Origin: Blautia massiliensis (ex Durand et al. 2017)
GTDB taxonomy: Bacteria; Bacillota; Clostridia; Lachnospirales; Lachnospiraceae
Reading direction: 5' to 3'
NCBI RefSeq assembly: GCF_001487165.1
Contig: NZ_LN913006.1
Coordinates: 2,696,657-2,760,656, forward strand
Length of the DNA stretch: 64,000 bases
The translations under genes and the position numbers were made by a program. The notes below the pieces were generated by a model, which worked only from the letters and a program-made list of their open reading frames with translations, had not been told where the DNA came from and ran no database searches. Within the stretch, counting starts at the first letter, position 1. Each line of letters begins with the position of its first letter. Shown in pieces: positions 18,862 to 26,879 of the stretch.

Positions 18862-18927
18862 AACCTGAAAACCCTTTCGTTTCGATAGGATTATTATAAC
18901 ATAGAATCGTCAGATTTCCCAGCATTT

Positions 18928-19299
18928 CTAAGGATTTTCAGTATTTTCAGACTTATGCGGGAGCCATTTCTGAACCGCCTTTGGCTGCTCCGGGTTCAAA
19001 CCTTCCAGAAGCCAGCGCAGCTGCTGATCAGAAATCTGTTTTGCTTCTTCGCCGGTCCGCGGCCATTGGAGACGTCCGTTTTCGTACCGTTTGTATAAAA
19101 GGCAGAAACCGTCTTCCTCGTAATGGACTGCTTTGATCCGGTCAGCCCTCTTTCCACAGAACAGGAATAAGGAATTGCTGTAAGGATCCAGTTTGAAGTT
19201 GTACTGGATGATATCCAGCAAGCCATTGAGCTGCTTCCTCATATCGGTGTAGCCGCATCGGATATAGATTTTCTCCACATGGGAAAGATCTCCTAACAT
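18928..19299 (-). CDS. tnpB: IS66 accessory protein TnpB
   Basis: 123 residues, normal length. Characteristic IS66 Orf2 blocks: YIRCGYTDMRKQLNGLLDII, SLFLFCGKRADRIKAVHYEEDG and RLQWPRTGEEAKQISDQQLRWLLEGL. Required with TnpA and TnpC for transposition in this family; its biochemical role is not settled. Its start overlaps the tnpA stop by seven bases, which suggests translational coupling. Confidence 0.93.
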   Translation of the reverse strand: MLGDLSHVEKIYIRCGYTDMRKQLNGLLDIIQYNFKLDPYSNSLFLFCGKRADRIKAVHYEEDGFCLLYKRYENGRLQWPRTGEEAKQISDQQLRWLLEGLNPEQPKAVQKWLPHKSENTENP

Positions 19300-19751
19300 G
19301 ACTGCACGGCTTTCAGAATGTTTTCCAGCATCTGGGCAGATGTGCCTTCATAAAGTTCCACTGTTATGGATCCGATATGAAGTATGGCTGCAGGAGTGGA
19401 ACGGGAAATGTTTCTGTCCGGAAGTGAAAGCTCCGCAAACTCAGCCGGGGATTCCGTTAAAGCAGTTGACTGTTGGTCTGTACACATGTGGATGCCGTTT
19501 TTCTTACGGGGCACTTCTTCCAGGGCAAGCTTTCGAATTTTGGAAAGCCAGTAATAATAACTTTTCAAAGAGATATCGTGTTGTTCACACCAGATCTGAT
19601 TTGTCAGTCCTGAGGCCCTGCATTGCCGTATTACATCCAGCCAGTATTGAAGTTTCACCTGTTTGTCTGGAGTCAAAGAAGAAAGATTCATAAGCCTGCT
19701 CCTTAGATTAGATTTAGAGTTTTTAGAGTCAACTCCCAAAACTCTAATCAA
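19293..19751 (-). CDS. tnpA: IS66 accessory protein TnpA
   Basis: Up to 152 residues; the true start may be an internal Met such as MNLSSLTPDKQ, as the first 20 residues extend nearly to the element's end. The core LQYWLDVIRQCRASGLTNQIWCEQHDISLKSYYYWLSKIRK is the helix-turn-helix typical of IS66 TnpA, likely a DNA-binding accessory factor. First gene of the tnpABC order. Confidence 0.88.
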   Translation of the reverse strand: MIRVLGVDSKNSKSNLRSRLMNLSSLTPDKQVKLQYWLDVIRQCRASGLTNQIWCEQHDISLKSYYYWLSKIRKLALEEVPRKKNGIHMCTDQQSTALTESPAEFAELSLPDRNISRSTPAAILHIGSITVELYEGTSAQMLENILKAVQSC

Positions 19752-19805
19752 TAGTTTACATGCAACAGCCAGAAATTTCGATACACCCTCTTATTGGACG
19801 CTTAC

Positions 19806-19929
19806 CTTAGATCAGCCCATTTATCACAACCTTGATGCTTTCTTTATTTCTCTCCAACGTACAGGACGGACTTAGTACGATTCCAGAATTTCTTTGTAGT
19901 GCATCCTTTTTGTTTCTCTCCAACGCACA
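19806..19929. repeat. Short tandem repeat array, right part
   Basis: Continues the array cut by IS66: cores at ~19848 (with CGTACAGG) and ~19914 (CGCACAGG), the second unit partly different (TACGATTCCAGAATTTC). The array's last GGACGGACT is also the first terminal repeat of the adjacent 275-bp element. Confidence 0.8.
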
Positions 19930-20200
19930 GGACGGACTGCCGGAGGGGCGGCTGCATGGTCGGGACCCGGTGCGTCGGAGTAAGCCGCTGGTCATACTTA
20001 GCGCCTGAGGCTTCTGACGGGAAGGTACTCTGCGGCCACAAGCCGCAGAGTAAGCCCCATCTGTCTGAGCCAGGTACGCATCAGCGTACATGGCGAGTTA
20101 TGGGGCGCCCTGCACGGCAGAAGACTCAGACGCTTAGTATGACCCGGCGAAACGACCGCACCAGGCACGACCATGCAGCCGCCCCTCCGGCAGTCCGTCC
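19930..20200. repeat. ~275-bp inverted-repeat element, copy 2
   Basis: Interior nearly identical to 11092-11368, including the CTCTGCGG hairpin and GTACGC-ATCA-GCGTAC. The ends read GGACGGACTGCCGGAGGGGC on the left and the exact reverse complement on the right. Copy 1 has AGCGGG where this has GGAGGG, yet each copy's two ends match each other, so the terminal stem is conserved by paired changes. Confidence 0.87.
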
Positions 20201-20254
20201 GTCCCTCCCCACCCACAAAAAAAAGAGCCCAAAAAAGGCCCAAAAACGAGGAGT

Positions 20255-20278
20255 GCCCCGGTAGTGGCTTACCGGGGC
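20255..20278. terminator. Perfect hairpin, probable terminator region for the gene at 20621
   Basis: GCCCCGGTA-GTGGCT-TACCGGGGC is a perfect nine-pair stem. On the minus strand T-rich tracts follow within about ten bases, so it may end transcription of the small secreted protein gene, although the spacing to the T tract is not ideal. Confidence 0.45.
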
Positions 20279-20620
20279 GATTATTATGAAAAAAATTGTA
20301 TGTGTAATGATACAGATACACACCATTACAGCGTCTTTCGTAACGTTCTTTCGAACTATCCCTATACTACCAGACAAATATGAACAAACAATGAACATCT
20401 CGTAAACAATTAGCGCATTTGCACAATTTTTTCAAAAACACCCTCCCCCAATTTATAAAAACACCACATTCACAAACAAAACCAAGCCCCTAAACATTGT
20501 ACATATTGTACATCTCAACCAAACAAACCAACAACAACCCCAACAAAAGAGCCACAACCCTCACCCTCTAACAAAAACTCCATGTCCTAAATCTCCATCA
20601 AAAGTTCCATCCAAACACCA
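20279..20620. other. Intergenic spacer, very G-poor on the plus strand
   Basis: No gene seen. From about 20,420 to 20,620 the plus strand is almost free of G (A- and C-rich). TTGTACATATTGTACAT near 20499 is a short palindrome. Confidence 0.6.
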
Positions 20621-21088
20621 TCACCGCCGTGAAAGCATCCCCTTAATAAACTCAATCGCCTTCTCAAAAATATTCTTCACATCAGACTTCGTAACACCCA
20701 TATCCTTCAAAGTACTATAAGCATCACTCACATACCCCTTGATCTGATCATCACTCATCTCGATCCCACGGAACTTACTGATAATATTAACCAGCGAACT
20801 CTTATCATCCTCATTAAGACTCACCCCAAAATGATCCGCAGCCTCATCGATCCCCTGAGAAATCTCATCATCCGTGATCTGGTTAGAATCAAAAAGCCCC
20901 TTCACATAAACAATGATATCCCCAACCTTATCCGGATCAGAAGCAAGAGACCCAACCTCATTATCCTTCAGGATCTCCTCCGCCTGACTCATAACAGAAC
21001 CGGAATCAGACGCCATAACCATCATCGGAGATGTACATGAAATAACGCCCGCAATAACCAAAGCTGTAACCTTGTTCAATCTTCTCAT
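20621..21088 (-). CDS. Small secreted protein, DUF1002-like
   Basis: 155 residues from the ATG at 21088, with GGAGG 9 bases upstream. A signal peptide (MRRLNKVTALVIAGVISC to about VMASDSG) is followed by a helical, acidic mature part with two similar segments: ITDDEISQGIDEAADHFG and MSDDQIKGYVSDAYSTLKDM. The pattern resembles the C-terminal half of DUF1002 proteins of Lachnospiraceae but the protein is shorter than that family. Function unknown; an exported or membrane-proximal role is the only inference possible. Alone, between repeats and ksgA. Confidence 0.75.
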   Translation of the reverse strand: MRRLNKVTALVIAGVISCTSPMMVMASDSGSVMSQAEEILKDNEVGSLASDPDKVGDIIVYVKGLFDSNQITDDEISQGIDEAADHFGVSLNEDDKSSLVNIISKFRGIEMSDDQIKGYVSDAYSTLKDMGVTKSDVKNIFEKAIEFIKGMLSRR

Positions 21089-21460
21089 AATATTCAACCT
21101 CCATACGGGCACCAGCCCTTATTAAAAATTTCCTTTTACTATTTTTAACTATCTTTTACTGCCTTTTTATTACCTCATCATTACCTTTTCGACGCCCCTC
21201 AGTATACCACACACACCCACCCCTCTGTAAACCTCAATTTTCCCCATTCCCACCCACACCATTCAGACTTTATGTATATCACCAAAAATATATTCACAAT
21301 ATTTTCATATTTTAAACAAACTTTCCTAACATCTCATCAGTAAAATAAAAAATGTAAATTTTTCATTACTTACTTATGTCTGACACCTCAGACATAACCT
21401 CCTTTCTATAACAAATATATAGGTCCGGACAGGAAACCTCTCCAACATTCCCGTCCGGAA
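21089..21460. other. Intergenic region upstream of the DUF1002-like gene
   Basis: AT-rich, no gene seen. A hairpin GTCCGGAC (21423) / GTCCGGAA (21452) lies at its left-coordinate end next to the ksgA terminator. Confidence 0.55.
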
Positions 21461-21503
21461 ACGCAAAAAGAACCCGGAACAGCTGCCCGGGCTCTTTTTG
21501 CGT
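21461..21503. terminator. Bidirectional-looking terminator after ksgA
   Basis: ACGCAAAAAGAACCCGG pairs with CCGGGCTCTTTTTGCGT around AACAGCTG. On the minus strand it gives a GC stem followed by TTTTTGCG just beyond the ksgA stop. Confidence 0.85.
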
Positions 21504-21513
21504 TTATCATATA

Positions 21514-22389
21514 TTAATTTTTCTCATCATAAATACAGTTGGCAAGCATCGCAAACTGCTCCAGAGTCAGCGCCTCACCCCTGATATTCAGCGGAAGATC
21601 ACACCTGTTGAACACATCCTCGATCTCCTCCTTACTCAGGGAAAAATCTCCGGAATTTCTGATCCCGTTCACAAGCGTCTTTCTCCTCTGGTTAAAAGAT
21701 GCACGGATCAGACGGAACATAAGCCCCTCATCCTTCACATCCACCGGCGGCTTCTCATAACGCGTCAGCTTGATCACCGCACTTCCAACCTTCGGCCGCG
21801 GCATAAAACAGTTCGGCGGTACATTCGCAACGATCTCCGGCTTCGCATAATACTGCACAGCCAGGGAAAGCGCACCGTAATCCTTGGTACCGGGACCAAC
21901 CTGCATACGGTCTGCAACCTCCTTCTGCACCATGACAGTGATCGAATCCACAGGAACATTCTTCTCAAAAAGCCCCATGATGATCGGAGTCGTAATATAA
22001 TACGGCAGATTCGCAACCACCTTCACAGGCTTGCCGCCGTTTTTCTCATCTGCGATCTTTTTGATATCCGTTTTCAAGATATCGTTATTGATCACGGAAA
22101 CATTATCCCAGTCCTTCAACGTATCCTTAAGGATCGGGATCAGCGAACTGTCGATCTCCACAGCAGCCACCTCTCTGGCAGCCTCCGCAAGATACTGGGT
22201 CATAGTTCCGATACCCGGACCGATCTCCAGTATAAAATCATCCTTCGTGATACCCGAAGACTCAATGATCTTTTCCAGAACATGCTCGTCGATCAGAAAA
22301 TTCTGACCAAACCTTTTCTGGAAAACAAAATGATACTTTTGAAGGACTTCAATGGTATATTTCGGGTTACCAAGATAAGGTCTGGCCAT
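21514..22389 (-). CDS. rsmA: 16S rRNA (adenine1518-N6/adenine1519-N6) dimethyltransferase
   Basis: 291 residues, normal length (also called KsgA). It dimethylates two adjacent adenines near the 3' end of 16S rRNA during small-subunit maturation, using S-adenosylmethionine. Features: FGQNFLID (28-34), the SAM-binding loop EIGPGIGTMTQYL (55-67), acidic motif VAAVEIDSSL, and the catalytic NLPYYIT (127-133). C-terminal helical domain intact. Follows the TPR/AAA gene by 27 bases, so the two are probably cotranscribed. Confidence 0.97.
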   Translation of the reverse strand: MARPYLGNPKYTIEVLQKYHFVFQKRFGQNFLIDEHVLEKIIESSGITKDDFILEIGPGIGTMTQYLAEAAREVAAVEIDSSLIPILKDTLKDWDNVSVINNDILKTDIKKIADEKNGGKPVKVVANLPYYITTPIIMGLFEKNVPVDSITVMVQKEVADRMQVGPGTKDYGALSLAVQYYAKPEIVANVPPNCFMPRPKVGSAVIKLTRYEKPPVDVKDEGLMFRLIRASFNQRRKTLVNGIRNSGDFSLSKEEIEDVFNRCDLPLNIRGEALTLEQFAMLANCIYDEKN

Positions 22390-22416
22390 ATTTTTTACCT
22401 CTGCTTTTTCTTATTT

Positions 22417-25323
22417 TCAGCTGAAATCCTTTTCAAAAAGTACCGTGTAGCCATCACGGTCCACACGCTTCTTGGAACGCTTGAACAATCCGCTCTGAGC
22501 TCTCTCCATAGCCTTATCCAGCATGGTCTTCACAGTACCGATGCACATCGGCTGATCCTCCTTCTGGTTGATCCCAATCAGATTATACAGAGCAAGCATG
22601 CCCATCTGGTCGATACGGAATCCATTCTCCATGGTATAGACCTTAGCGAAATTAACAAGTTCATCGTTTGTAAATACAGGAATGTTGATCATGGATGTAA
22701 ACTTCTTCGCAAGCTTCGGATATCTTGCGATCAGCTTACGCATACCGATCTTTTCATCCTCCAGGATCACGATCATTCCCTTTGTGTTTCCGGTCATAGC
22801 TTCCTCAAGCTCATCTGCTGTTTCCTGGGAAAGCTGGTTTGCATCCTCGATAACAAGGAAACCGCCGGCAAGCTTGGATACGATCTCCGGAATATCCTTT
22901 CCGTTAAGATCATCCGCAAATATATAGGCAACCTTGGAAGCCTCGATATTCAGCTCTTTACAGATTGCCGGGATCAGACTTGAGATCAGTCTCGTCTTAC
23001 CTGTTTCTCTGCCGCCCATAACGATCACATTTCCGGTCTGGGAGGTCTTGTCTGCTGCGCCCATCTGCACATCGCAGAGTACATCAAGCAGCTGTTCCTT
23101 CATTCCGGGAACTGTAATAAAATAGGTGAAAAGCTGCTTCTCTTCATCTGTGAGCTCTTTCTTTCTGGAAACGATCTTTGTAGGATCCTTTTCCGGATGG
23201 ACCGTAGCGATAAATTTCTCAAGCTGCTCTTCCTCACTGAGCTCCTCTTCCTCATCGTCCTCTTCCATGGCTTCATCAGAATCATCACCGATGAGACTGC
23301 TGATAAAGTCATCCTCATCCTGGAAGTCAAAGGCGTCACCACTGTATTCTTCTTCCTCATCAAGAAGATTTTCCTCTTCCGCTGAAGCCACCGGTTCCTC
23401 ATGATGAAGCTTCGCTGAAGGCTCTGCTGCCGCCTTCTGCACCTGCTCCTCAGATTCCAGTGAAGGAATCTCCGGAAGCACATCCTCTTCTTCCACCGGC
23501 TTCTGTACTCCTGACGGACCATTCAGAAACTCTGCTTCTGCAGCCTGAAGATCCTCCTCAGTAACCGGCTCCTCATCTTCATCAAATACGATATCCGGAA
23601 GTCTGGTATCGGAAGTCTCCGTTACCTCTTCCTCCTGCTGAGCGGAGATCTGCGCCATGATATCCTCGATATCTGCCGCATCCGGCTCCTCCGGAACAAA
23701 TTCATCAGCCGCAATATCCAGATCCTCAATACCTGCCGGCTCTTCCGTTACGTCGGACTGCTGGACATCCGGAGATTTCTCTTCCTCCGGGATATCGATT
23801 CCCTGCTGTGTAGCTGCTGCCAGAATAGTATCCTCCAGGTTGAAGTCCTTATCTTTATCCTTCCCGGACCTGTCACCTACAGATGCCGCAATATCCTCGA
23901 TACTTCCGAAAATTCCGGACGCGTCCGGGATCTCTGCGGAACTGCTTGCATTCTCCGGGTCCACATTGATCATGGACTTCGGGATCTTCAGCTCCGGCAT
24001 ACGGATCGTTGCGGAAAAATCAGGCTTGCCTTCCTCATTGAGCGGAACCCCTGCAGGCTTCTCCTCACTTTCCTCATTTCCGGCAGAATTCTCCTTCATG
24101 ATCTCTGCAACACTCTGGGACAAAGACATCTCTGTAGCTTTCTCAGCCTCAGCTTCTTCCGCTTCCTGATAAGTCTCTTCTTCCTCTTTATCCTGCTGTT
24201 CCTGAGCCTGCAGCTTCATACTTCCGGATGACAGGTTCTCAACACCGGATGCCAGCGGGATCTCATCCGCTTCCTGTCCGGAAAACTCTTCCTGCTCTTC
24301 AGAAGGCTCATCCGAAGCTTCCTCACTTCCTTCTGCTGCTTCGATCTCCTCAGAATCTGTAAACTCCTCTGACGGTTCTGCTGCCGCAGCAGTCTCAGCC
24401 TCCGGCGCTTCCGCCTGTTCCGTCACATCCTCAGAGCCTGTGGAAACCTCATCCTGCTCTTCATCCTGCGCAGCTTCTTTTTCCTCCATATCCTCTTCCG
24501 CAGATTTCTTATGTCCGCCAAAGATATCACGGAATCCCTTGGAAAGCTTCTCCTGGAATGTCTCCGCACTGTTCAGATCCCGCTCATCATCTACCTGGAT
24601 GGTATCTGTGACCGGTTTTGCCTCCTCATACTCGGCGGATGCTTCCGCTTCCTTGCTCTCCCTGATCTCCTGCGCCTTTTCCGGCGGGATCAGCTTCGGG
24701 ATAAAACGCTGTTCATATTTCTCTTTCTCTTCGCCAGTGAGAACACCCATCCGCTGTTTCAGGTCAAGGGCCTTCATCACATAAGTTCCGTCATTGAACC
24801 AAAGGATCATCTCATTGCAGAGATCCAGGCACTTCTGCTTGTCTCCTGCCTTGTAATAGAGCTTGGCCAGCTCATAGGACCAGCGCTCCGTAAATTCCTT
24901 CTCCTTATATTCCTCAAGAATACGGATCTGTTCATTCAGAGATGCATTCTTCGCTCTGACGATCTTATATTTCAGTATATACTGGCTGTTATCATTACCT
25001 GCCACTTCTCTGTATTCATCAAAGAATTCTGTGGCTTCACTGATCTGTCCCATTTTCAGGGAAACCTCGATCAGACGGTAAAGTATGTTCTTGCCGATCG
25101 GCGCTCTGTGGTAGGCAAGAAGAAAAATTTCCTTGCTCTCTTCATAGCGCTTGTTGGCCGCGTAGATCTCGCCCACTACACAAAGGGTACGGACGTTTTT
25201 CACACGACGCCAGTCAATGCTGTCCACAATCTGCATGGCGCCTTTGTAATCCTGGGTCTCGACCAGCTTATTGATCTGTCCCAGCTTAACGCGAAACTCC
25301 TCTTTATCCAAAATATTCACCAA
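22417..25323 (-). CDS. Large TPR / acidic-linker / AAA ATPase-like protein of unknown function
   Basis: About 968 residues. The start is uncertain: TTG at 25323 or GTG at 25320, both just after GGAAAG. Three parts: residues 1-215 are TPR-like helical repeats (YKGAMQIVDSIDW, RYEESKEIFLLAYHRAP, SYELAKLYYKAGDKQKCLDL); 215-700 is a Glu/Asp/Ser-rich, low-complexity linker; 745-968 is a P-loop domain with Walker A GGRETGKT near 767 and a Walker-B-like GGFLVIEDA near 816, resembling the CbxX/SpoVK AAA group. No signal peptide or membrane span is seen. It sits 43 bases after recF and before ksgA, where other Firmicutes often have gyrB. The function is not known to me; the context suggests a link to replication-region genes only by position. 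Confidence 0.8.
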   Translation of the reverse strand: MVNILDKEEFRVKLGQINKLVETQDYKGAMQIVDSIDWRRVKNVRTLCVVGEIYAANKRYEESKEIFLLAYHRAPIGKNILYRLIEVSLKMGQISEATEFFDEYREVAGNDNSQYILKYKIVRAKNASLNEQIRILEEYKEKEFTERWSYELAKLYYKAGDKQKCLDLCNEMILWFNDGTYVMKALDLKQRMGVLTGEEKEKYEQRFIPKLIPPEKAQEIRESKEAEASAEYEEAKPVTDTIQVDDERDLNSAETFQEKLSKGFRDIFGGHKKSAEEDMEEKEAAQDEEQDEVSTGSEDVTEQAEAPEAETAAAAEPSEEFTDSEEIEAAEGSEEASDEPSEEQEEFSGQEADEIPLASGVENLSSGSMKLQAQEQQDKEEEETYQEAEEAEAEKATEMSLSQSVAEIMKENSAGNEESEEKPAGVPLNEEGKPDFSATIRMPELKIPKSMINVDPENASSSAEIPDASGIFGSIEDIAASVGDRSGKDKDKDFNLEDTILAAATQQGIDIPEEEKSPDVQQSDVTEEPAGIEDLDIAADEFVPEEPDAADIEDIMAQISAQQEEEVTETSDTRLPDIVFDEDEEPVTEEDLQAAEAEFLNGPSGVQKPVEEEDVLPEIPSLESEEQVQKAAAEPSAKLHHEEPVASAEEENLLDEEEEYSGDAFDFQDEDDFISSLIGDDSDEAMEEDDEEEELSEEEQLEKFIATVHPEKDPTKIVSRKKELTDEEKQLFTYFITVPGMKEQLLDVLCDVQMGAADKTSQTGNVIVMGGRETGKTRLISSLIPAICKELNIEASKVAYIFADDLNGKDIPEIVSKLAGGFLVIEDANQLSQETADELEEAMTGNTKGMIVILEDEKIGMRKLIARYPKLAKKFTSMINIPVFTNDELVNFAKVYTMENGFRIDQMGMLALYNLIGINQKEDQPMCIGTVKTMLDKAMERAQSGLFKRSKKRVDRDGYTVLFEKDFS

Positions 25324-25366
25324 CTTTCCATAATCAGAATCAGTTTACCATATGCATACGGGCTTG

Positions 25367-26458
25367 TCAAAACCCTTTAGGCATATAAACATGCCCCTTT
25401 ACCACCTGAAAAACCCTGTTGATCTTGAACTGATGGCTGACAAAATCATCCAGTCCTGTACAGGTGATCAGAGTCTGTATATCGTGGATGCTTTCCAGCA
25501 GATATGTCTGCCTGCTGCTATCCAGCTCCGAAAGAACATCATCCAGCAGAAGAACCGGTGTATCCCGGATCTTTTTCTTCACCAGATAGATCTCCGAAAG
25601 CTTCAGGGAAAGGGCCGCAGTCCTCTGCTGCCCCTGGGAACCATACCTCCGGATGTCGATCCCGTTGACCTTTACGCAGAAATCATCTCTGTGCGGTCCC
25701 ACGGAGGTCAGCTTCATCCGAAGATCCCGCTCCCGGTTCCGGGCAAGCTTATCCTCAAACTCCGCCGCCGTCACACTTGGCTCGTACAGGATCTCCAGCT
25801 CCTCGATCCCGCCGGTAAGGCCTTTATGAAGCCCCCTTGCGATCTCGTTAAGCTCCTCCACAAAGGCTTCCCGCTTCCCGATGATCTTCTTTCCGTAATC
25901 GACCATCTGCATATCCCAGACATCCAGGGTACTTTTCAGCCCGGGGTTCATATAACAGTCTTTGAGAAGACGGTTTCTCTGGTTCACGATGTGATTGTAG
26001 CCGGCCAGCTCCGTGATATAAACACCATCCAGCTGACAAAGCTCCGAATCCAGAAAACGTCTTCTCTCTCCCGGTCCATTCTTGATAATATTAAGATCCT
26101 CCGGAGAAAAAAACACCAGATTCACCACCCCCAGCAGCTCCCTTGCCTTGCGGATCGGCAGCCCGTTGATGGCAACTCCCTTTGCTTTGTTTTTCCGGAG
26201 GTGCATGTCTATTTTGTATGAAAGATCGCCCTTCTTCACCATCATTCGGATATGGGATTCCTCATTCTCAAAGCGGATCATCTCCCGGTCCTTGCTTCCC
26301 TTGTGGGATTTGCTGGTACCTGCCAGATAAACCGCCTCCAGGATATTGGTCTTTCCCTGGGCATTGTCGCCGTAGAGAATATTGGTGCCCTGATCAAAAT
26401 TCATCTCCAGCGACTCATAATTCCTGAAATTATTCAGTCTGATGGATTCAATGTACAT
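25367..26458 (-). CDS. recF: DNA replication/repair protein RecF
   Basis: 363 residues, normal length. SMC-like ATPase that loads RecA at gapped DNA. Walker A GDNAQGKT (30-37), N-terminal MYIESIRLNNFRNYE, signature region GSQGQQRTAALSLKLSEI and Walker B VLLLDDVLSELD are all present. Four bases separate it from yaaA, so both belong to the dnaA-side operon. Confidence 0.97.
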   Translation of the reverse strand: MYIESIRLNNFRNYESLEMNFDQGTNILYGDNAQGKTNILEAVYLAGTSKSHKGSKDREMIRFENEESHIRMMVKKGDLSYKIDMHLRKNKAKGVAINGLPIRKARELLGVVNLVFFSPEDLNIIKNGPGERRRFLDSELCQLDGVYITELAGYNHIVNQRNRLLKDCYMNPGLKSTLDVWDMQMVDYGKKIIGKREAFVEELNEIARGLHKGLTGGIEELEILYEPSVTAAEFEDKLARNRERDLRMKLTSVGPHRDDFCVKVNGIDIRRYGSQGQQRTAALSLKLSEIYLVKKKIRDTPVLLLDDVLSELDSSRQTYLLESIHDIQTLITCTGLDDFVSHQFKINRVFQVVKGHVYMPKGF

Positions 26459-26462
26459 TCCT

Positions 26463-26669
26463 TCACCCGATCACATAAATATCTTTTCCATCGTAGGAAA
26501 TGGTATCTCCAGGATGGATCTTGCGGCCACGGCGGTTCTCCACCTCACCGTTCACCAGTACCAGACCATCATTGATGGCATATTTCGCCTCAACGCCGTC
26601 CTCCACAACACCGGCCAGCTTCAGCGCCTGACCAAGCTTGATAAATTCGTCTTTAATTCTGATCTCCAA
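26463..26669 (-). CDS. yaaA: S4-domain RNA-binding protein YaaA
   Basis: 68 residues, a single S4 domain: MEIRIKDEFIKLGQALKLAG, then DGLVLVNGEVENRRGRKI and the closing GDTISYDG. Small proteins of this type (YaaA/RlbA) lie between dnaN and recF throughout Firmicutes and are linked to ribosome assembly by family knowledge. Confidence 0.92.
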   Translation of the reverse strand: MEIRIKDEFIKLGQALKLAGVVEDGVEAKYAINDGLVLVNGEVENRRGRKIHPGDTISYDGKDIYVIG

Positions 26670-26724
26670 TTTTTTCTCCTCTTATCTCCGGGGTATTTTC
26701 TCCGTCAGATCGATCTTTTCTGAT

Positions 26725-26800
26725 CTCCTGGCGGTATTTAAAATCCCCCAAAATACAAATTTCACCGGAAGGCGGTAATTTAAATACCCCCTTCCAGCAG
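26725..26800. repeat. Twin GCGGTA-TTTAAA-(T)ACCCC motifs between dnaN and yaaA
   Basis: GGCGGTATTTAAAATCCCCC at 26730 and GGCGGTAATTTAAATACCCC at 26771. The second lies in a hairpin, GGAAGG-C-GGTA...TACC-C-CCTTCC (26767-26796). Related pieces occur near the origin at about 29,893 (AAATACCGC) and 30,050 (AAATACCG...GGGGTATTT). No T tract follows, so a protein-binding or RNA-structure role is as likely as termination. Confidence 0.5.
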
Positions 26801-26879
26801 TTTACGCATAAAACAATTTTCAGAACACAATCGCATTCCCATGCACAATCGGTCAAAAACGTTCACATTACCCCAGGTC

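Larger units (their letters stand above)
17260..19805 (-). mobile_element. Complete IS66-family insertion sequence
   Basis: 2,546 bases. Terminal inverted repeats begin GTAAGCGTC at 17260 and end GACGCTTAC at 19805. Flanking 8-base direct repeats CTTAGATC at 17252-17259 and 19806-19813 are the target duplication, the length known for IS66. The three genes tnpA, tnpB and tnpC are intact and read leftward in the usual order, so the element may be active. It interrupts the short tandem repeat array. Confidence 0.95.

Noticed and set aside
19807..20398. Overlapping open frames of 60-120 codons inside the 275-bp element on both strands
   Set aside because: They arise from the GC-rich inverted-repeat element, lack ribosome sites and family signatures, and the same frames occur in the other copy at 11,000-11,430.
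26653..26856. Cys-rich 67-residue protein upstream of yaaA
   Set aside because: Overlaps yaaA and covers a palindromic spacer; no start signal or family match.
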